A stretch of 64,000 nucleotides of DNA from Ramlibacter tataouinensis (lineage in GTDB: Bacteria > Pseudomonadota > Gammaproteobacteria > Burkholderiales > Burkholderiaceae_C), in assembly GCA_002427815.1 (NCBI GenBank), contig DIZF01000016.1, forward strand, positions 283,220 through 347,219, read 5' to 3'. The notes beneath the pieces were generated by a model. It saw only the letters and a list, made by a program, of their open reading frames with translations. It was not told where the DNA came from and did no database searches. Shown piece after piece: positions 43,023 through 52,494 of the stretch. Position 1 is the first letter of the stretch, and every line of letters begins with the position of its first letter. A program made the position numbers and the translations under genes.

Positions 43023-46000
43023 CTAGACCGGGCTCGCGCCTGCCAGCCAGGCCGGCGGCGTCGATTCCGAAAGCGTGAAGAAGAAGCTGGCGCCCTGACC
43101 CGGCTGTGATTCGCCCCAGACCATGCCCTGGTGGCGTTCCATGATGCGACTCACCGTGGCCAGACCGATGCCCGTGCCGGGAAACTCGGCTTCGGTGTGC
43201 AGTCGCTGGAAGGCGCCGAACAGCCTGCCGGCGTACACCATGTCGAACCCCACGCCGTTGTCGCGCACGAAGAAGGCCGTGCCGTCCTCCAGTTTGCCGA
43301 CCTCGATCAGCGCCGCGTCCTGGCGTGAAGTGAATTTCCAGGCGTTGCCCAGCAGGTTTTCCATCACCAGTCGCAGCAGGCGCGCGTCGCCTTGCACGAC
43401 CAGGTTGTCCTGCACCCGCACGCTGGCCTGGCGTTCGGGCTGCTGCATCTGCAGGCCTTCCATGATCTCGCGGGCGATCGCGCTCAGGTCCACTGTCTCG
43501 TAGCGCAAGGGCGCGCGCACCAGTTTGGCAAGCGACAACAAGGCTTCGATGAATTGCTCCATCTTCAGCACCCCGGCCTGGATGCGCGCCAGATAGTGCC
43601 CGACGCGCGGCTCGGGATGCCCTTCGAGGTTGAGCGCCAGCGCGTGGCTGAAGCCGCCGATCGCCCCCAGCGGCGCACGCAGCTCATGCGAGATGGAATA
43701 GGAGAATGCCTCGAGATCGCGGTTAGAGCTGCGCAATGCGGCCTCGATGGCCTTGAATTCCGTGATGTCGGCGTCGATGCCCACCCAGAAGGCCACCTGG
43801 CCGTCCTCGTCGAGCACGGGCGCGGCCTTGTAGGACATGGTGTGGTAGCTGCCGTCCTTGGCGAGGATGCGCCGGATGCCCATGTAGGGTTCGAGTGTCT
43901 CGCGCGATCGGAGCCATTTCCGCCGGACATCCTCGACATCGTCCGGATGAACGCGCTTGAGCCAACCGTTCCCCAGCCCATCGTCGCCGCCGCCGCCCAC
44001 CAGGTCGTACCAGGCGCGATTCAGGAAGGTGGTCCGGCCCTTCGCGTCCGTATGCCAAATCACCTCAGGCGCCTGCTCCGCCAAAGTCCGGTACAGCTGA
44101 CTCTGCCGCGCCAGTTGCGCCGTTCGATCCGCGATGCGCACTTCCAGGCTGGCGTTGAGATCACGGATCTGGGCGAACAGCCTGCCGTTCTCGATGGCGA
44201 CCGACGCCAGCTGCGCGAGCTCCAGCGCAACATACTGGTCGCGCTGCGTGAAGTCGCCTTCGCTCTTGTCGGACAGCTTGAGCGAGCCGATGTTCTCCCC
44301 GTCACCGCCGACCAGCGGCACCGCCAGCAGGCCACGCAGCGGCGGATGGGTGTCCGGCCGTTGACCCAGGCCGCGCCAGCGTGGATGCGCCTCGAGTTCG
44401 GCTTGCGTCAGCCGCAAGGTCTGGCCCGGCTCGAGCTCCAGCGCTGTCAAACCCGAAGCGTCCAGCCGCCCTTGGTATCCGTTCCCCGCGGCGTATTTCT
44501 CCGAGAGCGACAGCGAACTGAGCCACTGGCTCCGATCCTGTCCCGGGGTCAGGCTCACCATGGCCTGGTGGGCGCCGATCACCCGGCGGGTCTGCGCGGC
44601 GACCTCCCGCAAGGTCCCTTCCACCGACGCATGCGCCGTGATGGCCTGGGCCGCCTCGGTGGCGCGCTGGAGCATCTCGGTGTAGCCATGCAGCTCCCGC
44701 TCGCTGTCCCTCAGCGCGCGCTCGGCCTGCTTGCGCGATGTGATATCGCGCTCGACGGCGATCAGGTGGCTGAACCCACCCTTCTCGTCAGCCAGGGGAA
44801 TGATGTCCAGGTCGAGCCAGAACTGGCGCCCGTCCTTGGCATAGTTGATCAATTCCTCGCGCACCGGCTGCCCCTGCGACAGGGCCGCGCGGATGCGATC
44901 GAGCGCCGCGCGATCGGTTTTCGGCCCCTGCAACATCCGCGGGGTGTTGCCGATGGCCTCCTGCGCGGTGTAGCCGGTCAGGCGTTCGAACGCTTCGTTG
45001 ACGAACACGATTCGCGGGCCCGGCGGCTCGATCGGGTCCGCCTCGGTGATCAGCACGATGTCGTTGAGCTGGGCCACCGCCTTGCGCAGCAGCAGCAGGT
45101 CGGCCTCGGCCTGCTTGCGCTCGGTGATGTCCTGTACCACGCCGCCGAACCAGACCGGCTCGTTCTGCCCGTCTTGCCTGACCTCGGCGGTTTCCTGCAT
45201 CCATCTGATCGTGCCGTCCGGCTTGACCACGCGGTATTCGACATTCACCGCCTTGCCGCTGTGCACCGCCATGTCGCGGAAGGGCTTCATCTTGGCGCGG
45301 TCATCCGGGTGGATCCACCGGACGAATCCTTCGAGGCTGAGATCGAACTGCTCACGCGTGAGACCGAACAGCCCGTACACCTCATCGGACCACCACAGCC
45401 GCCCGGTTTGCAGGTTCATCTCCCAGTTGCCCACGCGGCCGACTCGTTGCGTCTCGATCAGCTTGCGCTGGGTTTCACGCAACTCGTCGAACTGCGCGGC
45501 TTGCTCCGCCTGCAGCCGCTGCAGTTCGGTCACGTCCGTGAACACCACCAACCCGCCCCGGGTGCCGGCCTCGCCGTGGATCGGCTGCCAGCTGCATTGC
45601 AGCAGCCGGCCTTCGGGCACCCGCGCATTGCGCACGACCAGCTGTTCATGGCGCCCCGACTCGCCGCGCGCCGCCCGGACCATCGGCAGCTCGTCGGTCA
45701 GGTAGGGGGTGACCCCATCGGGGCGATAGAAGCCCAGGTGCTCGGCCCACTGCTGTGGCACCAGCGGCGGCCCGTCCAAGGGAAACAGCCGGGCCGCTGC
45801 CTCGTTGAACATCAGGAACTGGCCGGCCCGCGTCACGGCCACCAGGGCTTCGTCCATGCTGTTGAGAACGAGGTCCAGGATCGCATAGGCGCTGCGGCTG
45901 CGGCCCAGTTCAGCTTCCAGATCGGCCTGGCGCAGCTGCAACGATTCGGCCATCAGGTTGAAGGCGGAGGCAATCCGGGCGAATTCGCCGCGCTGCAAGC

Positions 46001-47099
46001 CGGGCTGCAACGGCACGCGCGCCGCGAGCCGGCCTCGCTCGAGTTGCCGCACCGCTCCGACGATCTGCCGCGCCGGCTTGACAATCATCCGGCCGCCGAT
46101 CCACCATGCGGCCAGGCCGCTGGCCACCAGGGCGAACGCCAGCGCCAGCAATTCATAGCGCAGGCTGCGCAGGGCAGCGCCGATCACCTGCGCCCGGTCC
46201 AGGCTGACCGAAGCCAGGAAGCCCTCGCCGGCCAGCGTGTGACTGGGCGCGAAGGCGTAGAGGCGCCGCTCGCCGGACGGGTCGTCCCATTCGCCGCTGC
46301 CCGGTGTCATCTGCTGCGCAGCGCCCAGGACCGCCGGGACCAAGACTGTGCGCTGGCCCGAGTCCTCGGAGGCGGGTGGGTGCTCCATCAGCACCACGCC
46401 GCGCCGATCGGCCACTGCGACCCGCGCTCCAGTCGGCAATTCGGTGCCGGTCAATGCCGCGCCCGCAACAGCCAGGTCGAGCGTGGCGAACACCGCGCCG
46501 CTCACGCGGTCCCCGTCGAACACGGGCTGGGCGAAGGGAATCACCCAACGCGCCGTCGATCTGCCGAACACCGTCGCCCCCATGACAAAGCGCCGCTCGG
46601 CCACGGCCCGGCTGAAATAAGGCCGGTCGGCGATGTTGAAATCACCATTGCGGGCGTTGGCGTGGCAGACGACCCTGCCCTGGAGGTCGGCCAGCCCGAT
46701 GTTCGCGTACATCGGATAGCGTCCGCGCAGCTGTTCGAAGTAGCGCTCGCAGCCGTTGCGCTGCACCGAGCGCATTTCCGGCATGGCGCTGATCGCGCCG
46801 AGCAGGTGTTCGGCCGATTCCACGATGAGGTCCTGGTGCGCAGCCACCAGCGAGGCGGAAAACTTCAGCTGCGTCTCCACCAGCCGCGTCGCCGCCCGCA
46901 TTTCTGCGACGGCAAACCAGATCACCAGTGCCGCCAGCGGCAGCAGCGAAATCACCACCAGCATCGTGAGCCGCTCCTGCAGGCTCATCCTGCCGTGCAG
47001 CTGCTGCGATGCGCCCTGCGCCGGCGGGCCCTGCGGTCCGGCCGGCTGGGGTGGTTCGGGGGAGCCTGACTGGCGCGGGAACGGCACGTCGGGCTTCAC
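43023..47099 (-). CDS. Multi-PAS/GAF sensor histidine kinase (orphan)
   Basis: A 1358-residue membrane kinase. Order: membrane helix near residue 35, periplasmic Cache-like sensor to about 300, second helix (LLALAFALVASGLAAWW), HAMP, PAS1, PAS2 (WIHPDDRAKMKP), PAS3 (LOV-like, NTPRMLQGPKTD), GAF domain, PAS4 (RVHPDDVEDVR), then HisKA with FSYSISHELRAPLG and HATPase_c with N-box ENLLGNAWKF, DNGVGFDM and GTGIGLATV. The start is GTG at 47099, overlapping the stop of the metallopeptidase (GTGA); upstream codons in the same frame belong to that gene's region. No response-regulator gene lies next to it, so its output is unknown. Confidence 0.88.
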   Translation of the reverse strand: MKPDVPFPRQSGSPEPPQPAGPQGPPAQGASQQLHGRMSLQERLTMLVVISLLPLAALVIWFAVAEMRAATRLVETQLKFSASLVAAHQDLIVESAEHLLGAISAMPEMRSVQRNGCERYFEQLRGRYPMYANIGLADLQGRVVCHANARNGDFNIADRPYFSRAVAERRFVMGATVFGRSTARWVIPFAQPVFDGDRVSGAVFATLDLAVAGAALTGTELPTGARVAVADRRGVVLMEHPPASEDSGQRTVLVPAVLGAAQQMTPGSGEWDDPSGERRLYAFAPSHTLAGEGFLASVSLDRAQVIGAALRSLRYELLALAFALVASGLAAWWIGGRMIVKPARQIVGAVRQLERGRLAARVPLQPGLQRGEFARIASAFNLMAESLQLRQADLEAELGRSRSAYAILDLVLNSMDEALVAVTRAGQFLMFNEAAARLFPLDGPPLVPQQWAEHLGFYRPDGVTPYLTDELPMVRAARGESGRHEQLVVRNARVPEGRLLQCSWQPIHGEAGTRGGLVVFTDVTELQRLQAEQAAQFDELRETQRKLIETQRVGRVGNWEMNLQTGRLWWSDEVYGLFGLTREQFDLSLEGFVRWIHPDDRAKMKPFRDMAVHSGKAVNVEYRVVKPDGTIRWMQETAEVRQDGQNEPVWFGGVVQDITERKQAEADLLLLRKAVAQLNDIVLITEADPIEPPGPRIVFVNEAFERLTGYTAQEAIGNTPRMLQGPKTDRAALDRIRAALSQGQPVREELINYAKDGRQFWLDLDIIPLADEKGGFSHLIAVERDITSRKQAERALRDSERELHGYTEMLQRATEAAQAITAHASVEGTLREVAAQTRRVIGAHQAMVSLTPGQDRSQWLSSLSLSEKYAAGNGYQGRLDASGLTALELEPGQTLRLTQAELEAHPRWRGLGQRPDTHPPLRGLLAVPLVGGDGENIGSLKLSDKSEGDFTQRDQYVALELAQLASVAIENGRLFAQIRDLNASLEVRIADRTAQLARQSQLYRTLAEQAPEVIWHTDAKGRTTFLNRAWYDLVGGGGDDGLGNGWLKRVHPDDVEDVRRKWLRSRETLEPYMGIRRILAKDGSYHTMSYKAAPVLDEDGQVAFWVGIDADITEFKAIEAALRSSNRDLEAFSYSISHELRAPLGAIGGFSHALALNLEGHPEPRVGHYLARIQAGVLKMEQFIEALLSLAKLVRAPLRYETVDLSAIAREIMEGLQMQQPERQASVRVQDNLVVQGDARLLRLVMENLLGNAWKFTSRQDAALIEVGKLEDGTAFFVRDNGVGFDMVYAGRLFGAFQRLHTEAEFPGTGIGLATVSRIMERHQGMVWGESQPGQGASFFFTLSESTPPAWLAGASPV

Positions 47100-48034
47100 C
47101 AGGGCGCCAGTGCCTCGTCCTTGAGCTGGCGTCGCAGTTGCGCGTACTCGGGGACGACGGTGCTCACCGTATCCCAGAAGCGCGGACTGTGGTCCATCAC
47201 CCGCAGGTGGCTCAATTCGTGCGCGACCACGTAGTCGATCACCGGCAGCCGGAAATGGATCAGGCGCCAGTTCAGGCGGATCAAACCGTCGGAATGGGCC
47301 GTCCCCCAGCGCGTGCCGGCGTTGCTCAGGACCAGCTTGCGCCACTTCACGCCCAGCTGCGGCGCGAAATGATCGAGGCGCTCGGCGAACAGGCGTTTGG
47401 CCTGCCGCATCAGCCAGGCCTGCACGGCGTCGCGGACCTGCTCGGCCTGCGCGTTCTGGGGCAGGCCCACATGGAGCGTGTGGCGCGGCACGCCGGGCAG
47501 CGCGTCGCCTTCGGTATTGAGCACGGCGCCGATTTCATCGAACGCATGGCGCGGGTCCAGCACCACGATCACCTGCTCGCCCAGGAAGGGGAACATGGCG
47601 CCGTCGCGCCAATCGATGCGGGCCGATTCCGCGCGCTGGTGCCGTTCGTGCGCGTCGCCCAGCTTGCGCGTGATCCAGCCGGACTTGTCCTGCAAGGCGG
47701 CATCGACCTCGTACAGCGGCACCCATTTGGGCGCGCTCACGGTGAGCCCCTCCGGTCCCACCATGAAGCCGATATTGCGGTGCCGGCCGCGCCGAAACTC
47801 GTACGCCACCACCGCGTCGCCCAGCACCGCCTCGCGGTTGGCGCGCGGATGGCGGAACGACGCCGGCGCCAGCACCGTGTCGAGCCGTTCGGCGGTATCG
47901 ACCGATGTCGATACCGGCGGAGCGGCCTTGGGCCTGGGCTGGCGCCCAGGGCGCTCCCTGGGCCCGGTAGCCGGGGCTGGAGCGGAAGGCGTGGAATCGA
48001 AGAAATCGAGCGTGAGCTGCAACAGCCGGTGCAT
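47096..48034 (-). CDS. M48-type (YgjP-like) metallopeptidase
   Basis: A 312-residue predicted zinc metallopeptidase of the YgjP/DUF45 group. The zinc site is VVAHELSHLRVMDHS (His272, Glu273, His276), with the third ligand in DHSPRFW. The N-terminal 70 residues are low-complexity (Pro/Ala-rich) and the middle has VGPEGLTVSAPKWVP. Function is not established. It is downstream of plsC, with 41 bp between, and its stop overlaps the histidine kinase start. Confidence 0.82.
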   Translation of the reverse strand: MHRLLQLTLDFFDSTPSAPAPATGPRERPGRQPRPKAAPPVSTSVDTAERLDTVLAPASFRHPRANREAVLGDAVVAYEFRRGRHRNIGFMVGPEGLTVSAPKWVPLYEVDAALQDKSGWITRKLGDAHERHQRAESARIDWRDGAMFPFLGEQVIVVLDPRHAFDEIGAVLNTEGDALPGVPRHTLHVGLPQNAQAEQVRDAVQAWLMRQAKRLFAERLDHFAPQLGVKWRKLVLSNAGTRWGTAHSDGLIRLNWRLIHFRLPVIDYVVAHELSHLRVMDHSPRFWDTVSTVVPEYAQLRRQLKDEALAPW

Positions 48035-48074
48035 GGTCCGTGAGTTTAGCTGCGGCGTGCGCTCGCGGCACGCG

Positions 48075-48809
48075 CTAAATGTAAGCGTCGGGATCGAGCC
48101 GGCGCATTTCCGATTCGATCCAGGCCTCGACCTCCCGCATCAATTCATCGGGTTCGCGGCCCTGGCTGGGAATCGGCTTGCCGATAGCCACGTCCACCAC
48201 ACCGGCCCGCTTGATGAAGGCCTTGCGCGGCCAGACCTTGGCGGAAGTGACGGCGATCGGTATCACCGGCGCTCCGGTTTCCACCGCAAGCCGGGTGCCA
48301 CCGTGCTTGTACGTCCCCTTCTGGCCACGCGGGATGCGCGTGCCCTCGGGGAAGATGATGATCCAGATCCCCTGCGCCAGCAGCCGCTTGCCCTGCTCCA
48401 CCACCCTGTTGAAAGCCTGCGCCCGCAGGCCGCGGTCGATGTGGATCATGTCCAGCCGGCCCATGGCCCAGCCGAAAAATGGCACGCGCAGCAACTCCCT
48501 CTTGAACACATAGGCCAGCGGATGCGGCATCAGCGTGGGCATCAGGAAAGTCTCGAACGTCGACTGGTGCTTGACCAGCAGGATCGCCGGGCTGGTCTGG
48601 CCCAGGGGCAGGTTGTCCATGCCCGTGACGCGCACCTGGATGCCCAGGATGACCCGCGCCCCGGCGACCGCCCAGCTCACCCAGCGCACCGCCATCCACC
48701 ACAGCTGTGTGCTGTTGCGCCAGTGGGAAGACACCACCATGTAAATCCCCCAGGGCACCACCGTCAGCAGCATCCAGGCAGCGTGCAGCACTGAACGGAG
48801 GAAGGCCAT
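48075..48809 (-). CDS. plsC: 1-acyl-sn-glycerol-3-phosphate acyltransferase
   Basis: A 244-residue membrane-bound acyltransferase that adds the second acyl chain to lysophosphatidate, making phosphatidate for phospholipids. The catalytic box is VKHQSTFETF (His81, Glu86 in place of the canonical HX4D Asp, the usual form in this group), and the substrate motif IFPEGTRIPRGQ follows. An N-terminal hydrophobic helix (LHAAWMLLTVVPWGIYMVV) anchors it. It lies 11 bp downstream of gmhB in the leftward run. Confidence 0.9.
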   Translation of the reverse strand: MAFLRSVLHAAWMLLTVVPWGIYMVVSSHWRNSTQLWWMAVRWVSWAVAGARVILGIQVRVTGMDNLPLGQTSPAILLVKHQSTFETFLMPTLMPHPLAYVFKRELLRVPFFGWAMGRLDMIHIDRGLRAQAFNRVVEQGKRLLAQGIWIIIFPEGTRIPRGQKGTYKHGGTRLAVETGAPVIPIAVTSAKVWPRKAFIKRAGVVDVAIGKPIPSQGREPDELMREVEAWIESEMRRLDPDAYI

Positions 48810-48819
48810 GCGGCGCGAA

Positions 48820-49389
48820 TCAGGGAGCTGCTTTGGGCCCGGCGCTGCGGGCGATCAGGTAGTCCGCGAATGCTGCGAGGTCTTCATGGACCTGCGTGCC
48901 GGCCGGAAACCCCTGGGGCAGGGGCTGGCCGCGAAACGCGGCGCCCTTGCCGGTCAGCACCAGGTGCGGCTCGCAGCCCACGGCGACGCCGGCCTGCAGG
49001 TCGCGCAGCCCGTCGCCCACCGCCGGCGTCCCCTTGAGGTCGACCCCGAAGCGCTCGCCGATCTGCTCGAACAAGCCCGGCAGGGGCTTGCGGCAGTGGC
49101 AGCCTTCGTCCGGGCTGTGCGGGCAATAGAACACCGCGTCGATCCGTGCGCCCTGCGCCGCCAGCATCTTGTGCATCTTGGCGTGCATGGCGTTGAGCGA
49201 GGCCACGTCGAACAGCCCGCGGCCCAGGCCCGACTGATTGGACGCGATGACCGTGTGCCAGCCCGCGTGGTTGAGCCGCGCGATGGCTTCGATGGCACCG
49301 GGCAGCGGCGTCCACTCGTCGGGCGACTTGACGTAGTCCTCGCTGTCGGCGTTGATGGTTCCGTCGCGATCGAGGATGACGAGTTTCAT
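48820..49389 (-). CDS. gmhB: D-glycero-beta-D-manno-heptose 1,7-bisphosphate 7-phosphatase
   Basis: A 189-residue HAD phosphatase of ADP-heptose synthesis for lipopolysaccharide core. The nucleophile motif is VILDRDGTIN (Asp7, Asp9), SNQSGLGRG is motif II, the GmhB-specific zinc loop is YCPHSPDEGCHCRKP (Cys89, His91, Cys97, Cys99), and VGDGLRDLQAG the last motif. It sits between glyS (7 bp) and plsC, the usual betaproteobacterial order. Confidence 0.93.
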   Translation of the reverse strand: MKLVILDRDGTINADSEDYVKSPDEWTPLPGAIEAIARLNHAGWHTVIASNQSGLGRGLFDVASLNAMHAKMHKMLAAQGARIDAVFYCPHSPDEGCHCRKPLPGLFEQIGERFGVDLKGTPAVGDGLRDLQAGVAVGCEPHLVLTGKGAAFRGQPLPQGFPAGTQVHEDLAAFADYLIARSAGPKAAP

Positions 49390-49396
49390 GGTGCGA

Positions 49397-51502
49397 TCAG
49401 GTCGCCAGCCGCGAAAGGTCCGCGACCCGGTTCATGGCACTGTACAAGATGGCCAACAGGCCGAGGCGGTTGAGGCGCAGATCGGCTTCTTCGGCATTGA
49501 CCATCACACCGTCGAAAAAAGCGTCGACCGGTGCGCGCAATGCGGCCAGGGTCTGCAACGAGGCCGTGTAATCGCCGGCCTCGAACTGTCTGGCGGCGCG
49601 GGGCGTCACATCCTTCATCGCCGCGAACAGAGCCTGCTCGGCCGGCTCGCGCAGCAGCACCTCGCTCACATGGGCGTCGGCCTTGTCGGCCTTCTTCAGG
49701 ATGTTGCCGATCCGTTTGTTGGCAGCGGCCAGGGCTGGGGCCTCAGGCAGGGCCGCGAAGGCGCGGACCGCGGCCAGCCGCTTGGCCACGTCGCCCAGGC
49801 GCTGCGGACGCAACGCCAGCACGGCATCCACCTCCTGGGCGCTGTAGCCTTGCTCGCGCAGGGAACCGGCCAGACGCTCGTAAATGAACTCCGACAGCAG
49901 GCCGGACGTCTTCGCGTCGGCCGGGGGAAACAGCGCCACCGCCTCGCCCACCAACTCGTCCAGCGACAGCGGCAGGTCTTTCTCCATCAGCATCCTGACG
50001 ATGCCCAGGGCATGACGGCGCAGTGCGAAGGGATCCTTCTCGCCAGTGGGCAGCTGGCCGATGGCGAACAGCCCGGCCAGGGTCTCCAGCTTGTCGGCCA
50101 GGGCGACGGCGAGGCCCACGGGGTTGCGCGGCAAGGTGTCGCCGGCGAAGCGCGGCTTGTAGTGATCCTCGATCGCGTCCGCCATCTCGTGGCCCAGGCC
50201 GTCGTTGAGCGCGTAATAGCGGCCCATCGTGCCTTGCAGTTCCGGGAACTCGCCCACCATGTCGGTCACCAGATCGGCCTTGGCCAGCAGGGCCACCTGG
50301 TCGGCATGCGCGGCAAGCGCGTCGCTCCCCAGTTGCGCGCCGATGACCTTGGCGATGGCGCGTACGCGCTCCGCCCGGTCGCCCTGGGTCCCCAGCTTGT
50401 TGTGATAGACCACCTTGGCCAACTCGGGCACGCGAGACTCCAGGGTCTTCTTGCGGTCCTGGTCGAAGAAGAATTTGGCGTCAGCCAAGCGCGGGCGCAC
50501 CACCCGCTCGTTGCCGCCGATCACGGCACTCGGATCCGCGGGACGGATGTTGCTCACCACCAGGAACTTGTTGGTGAGCTTGCCGTGCACGTCGAGCAGC
50601 GGGAAATACTTCTGGTTGGCCTTCATCGTGAGGATGAGGCATTCCTGCGGCACCTCGAGGAAGGCCTTCTCGAACTCGCACACCAGCACGTTGGGCCGCT
50701 CGACCAGCCCCGTCACTTCATCGAGCAGCGCTTCGTCCTGAATCACCCTGGCACCGCCGCCCACCTTGGCGGCCGCGGCGTCCAGCTGGCGCACGATCTC
50801 GGCGCGACGGGCCTCGAAGCTGGCGATGACGGCGCCGTCGCGTTCCAGCGTAGCGGCATAACTGTCCGCGTCCTTGAATCGCACCGGATCGACTGCGGCT
50901 TCGAAACGGTGTCCGTGGGTTTCGCGGCCGGCGTCAAGGCCGAACTTATGGAGGGGCACGATATCGGCGCCGTAAAGTGCGACCAAGCCGTGAACCGGTC
51001 GAACAAAGTTCACCGTATCCCAGCCGTCAGCGAGCTGGTAGGTCATAACCTTGGGAATGGGCAGCTTATCCAACGCTTCCTGAAATGCCTTTGCCAAGCC
51101 GTGCTCCAAGGTCAAGCCCTTGGCAATCGAGTCCATGAACAACGCCTCAGCCTTGCCATCCAGCGCGCGTCGGAGCTTCGACACGGCCGAGGCATCAGCG
51201 CCCAGCGACTGCAGCTTCTTCAGCAAGGCGGGAGTGGGATTGCCCGAGCCATCCAGGGCCACGCTCACCGGCATCAGTTTCTGCGACACCGACTTATCGG
51301 GTGCCCGTTCTGATACCGCGGTGACATGCGCCGCCAATCGGCGGGGTGAGGCAAACGACGTGAGGTTCGATTCCGCCGAGGCCAGGCCCTGGGCCTTGAG
51401 CTGCTCGAACAGCGCGCCGGCAAAAGCGTGGCCCAGTTTCTTGAGCGCCTTGGGCGGCAGTTCTTCCACGAACAATTCGACCAGCAGGTTGCGGTGGGTC
51501 AT
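49397..51502 (-). CDS. glyS: Glycine-tRNA ligase beta subunit
   Basis: A 701-residue beta subunit of the heterotetrameric bacterial glycyl-tRNA synthetase. It begins LLVELFVEELPPKALKKL and contains the family's FASPRRLAAHV, FVRPVHGLVALYG, CLILTMKANQKYFPL and HD-like GYSAQEVDAVLALRP/C-terminal anticodon-binding regions. Works with GlyQ to charge tRNA-Gly. It follows glyQ by 4 bp, as expected for a stoichiometric pair. Confidence 0.96.
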   Translation of the reverse strand: MTHRNLLVELFVEELPPKALKKLGHAFAGALFEQLKAQGLASAESNLTSFASPRRLAAHVTAVSERAPDKSVSQKLMPVSVALDGSGNPTPALLKKLQSLGADASAVSKLRRALDGKAEALFMDSIAKGLTLEHGLAKAFQEALDKLPIPKVMTYQLADGWDTVNFVRPVHGLVALYGADIVPLHKFGLDAGRETHGHRFEAAVDPVRFKDADSYAATLERDGAVIASFEARRAEIVRQLDAAAAKVGGGARVIQDEALLDEVTGLVERPNVLVCEFEKAFLEVPQECLILTMKANQKYFPLLDVHGKLTNKFLVVSNIRPADPSAVIGGNERVVRPRLADAKFFFDQDRKKTLESRVPELAKVVYHNKLGTQGDRAERVRAIAKVIGAQLGSDALAAHADQVALLAKADLVTDMVGEFPELQGTMGRYYALNDGLGHEMADAIEDHYKPRFAGDTLPRNPVGLAVALADKLETLAGLFAIGQLPTGEKDPFALRRHALGIVRMLMEKDLPLSLDELVGEAVALFPPADAKTSGLLSEFIYERLAGSLREQGYSAQEVDAVLALRPQRLGDVAKRLAAVRAFAALPEAPALAAANKRIGNILKKADKADAHVSEVLLREPAEQALFAAMKDVTPRAARQFEAGDYTASLQTLAALRAPVDAFFDGVMVNAEEADLRLNRLGLLAILYSAMNRVADLSRLAT

Positions 51503-51506
51503 CGCT

Positions 51507-52412
51507 TCACGCCGCTTTCTGCTGCAGGGCCGCGACCCACTCGCGTGGGGCCATCGGGAAGCCCAGCCGCTCGCGGCTGTCGTAGTAGCTCTGTGCCACG
51601 CTGCGCGCCAGGTTGCGGATGCGCCCTATGTAGGCCGCGCGCTCGGTGACGCTGATCGCGCCGCGCGCGTCCAGCAGGTTGAAGCTGTGCGCGGCCTTGA
51701 GCACCTGCTCGTAGGCCGGCAGCGCCAATTGCTGCTCCATCAGGTACTTCGCCTGCTTCTCGTGCGCGGCGAAAGCCGTGAACAGGAACTGCACATCGCT
51801 GTGCTCGAAGTTGTAGGCCGACTGCTCTTTCTCGTTTTGCAGGTAGACGTCGCCGTAACTCAGGTCCTCGGTCCACTTCAGGTGGTAGACGTTGTCCACC
51901 TCCTGCAGGTACATCGCCAGCCGCTCGAGGCCGTAGGTGATCTCGCCCGTGATCGGCTTGCAGTCGATGCCGCCGACCTGCTGGAAATAGGTGAATTGCG
52001 TCACCTCCATCCCGTTGAGCCAGACTTCCCAGCCCAGGCCCCAGGCGCCCAGCGTCGGATTTTCCCAATCGTCCTCGACGAAGCGGATGTCGTTCTTCTT
52101 CAGATCGAACCCCAGCGTTTCGAGCGAGCCCAGGTACAGCTCCAGGATGTTGGCCGGGGCGGGCTTGAGCACCACCTGGTACTGGTAGTAGTGCTGCAGG
52201 CGGTTCGGATTTTCGCCATAGCGACCGTCCTTGGGGCGGCGGCTGGGCTGGACATAGGCCGCCTTCCAGGGCTCCGGCCCCAGGGCGCGCAGGAACGTGG
52301 CCGTGTGCGAAGTGCCGGCGCCGACCTCCATGTCATAGGGCTGGAGCAAGGCGCAGCCCTGGGCGTCCCAATAGGACTGCAACTTCAGGATGATTTGCTG
52401 GAAGGTCAACAT
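51507..52412 (-). CDS. glyQ: Glycine-tRNA ligase alpha subunit
   Basis: A 301-residue alpha (catalytic) subunit. Class II aminoacyl-tRNA synthetase signatures: LQSYWDAQGCALLQPYDMEV, VQPSRRPKDGRYGENPNRLQ, QQVGGIDCKPITGEITYGLERLA. It binds ATP and glycine and pairs with GlyS, the gene immediately downstream. The length and sequence are typical of proteobacteria. Confidence 0.96.
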   Translation of the reverse strand: MLTFQQIILKLQSYWDAQGCALLQPYDMEVGAGTSHTATFLRALGPEPWKAAYVQPSRRPKDGRYGENPNRLQHYYQYQVVLKPAPANILELYLGSLETLGFDLKKNDIRFVEDDWENPTLGAWGLGWEVWLNGMEVTQFTYFQQVGGIDCKPITGEITYGLERLAMYLQEVDNVYHLKWTEDLSYGDVYLQNEKEQSAYNFEHSDVQFLFTAFAAHEKQAKYLMEQQLALPAYEQVLKAAHSFNLLDARGAISVTERAAYIGRIRNLARSVAQSYYDSRERLGFPMAPREWVAALQQKAA

Positions 52413-52494
52413 GCGGGAAACCGGGACGCGGGCAAACCGTTGATTTTACGGGGCTGGGCCGCTGGCAAAGCGAGAACCCGCCGGAAACAGCGCC

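Noticed and set aside
43392..47069. Long plus-strand frame opposite the histidine kinase
   Set aside because: No recognisable domains, biased composition; shadow of the kinase gene.
47100..47345. N-terminal extension of the histidine kinase
   Set aside because: The upstream 82 codons lie over the metallopeptidase gene in another frame; the GTG at 47099 with GTGA overlap is the natural start.
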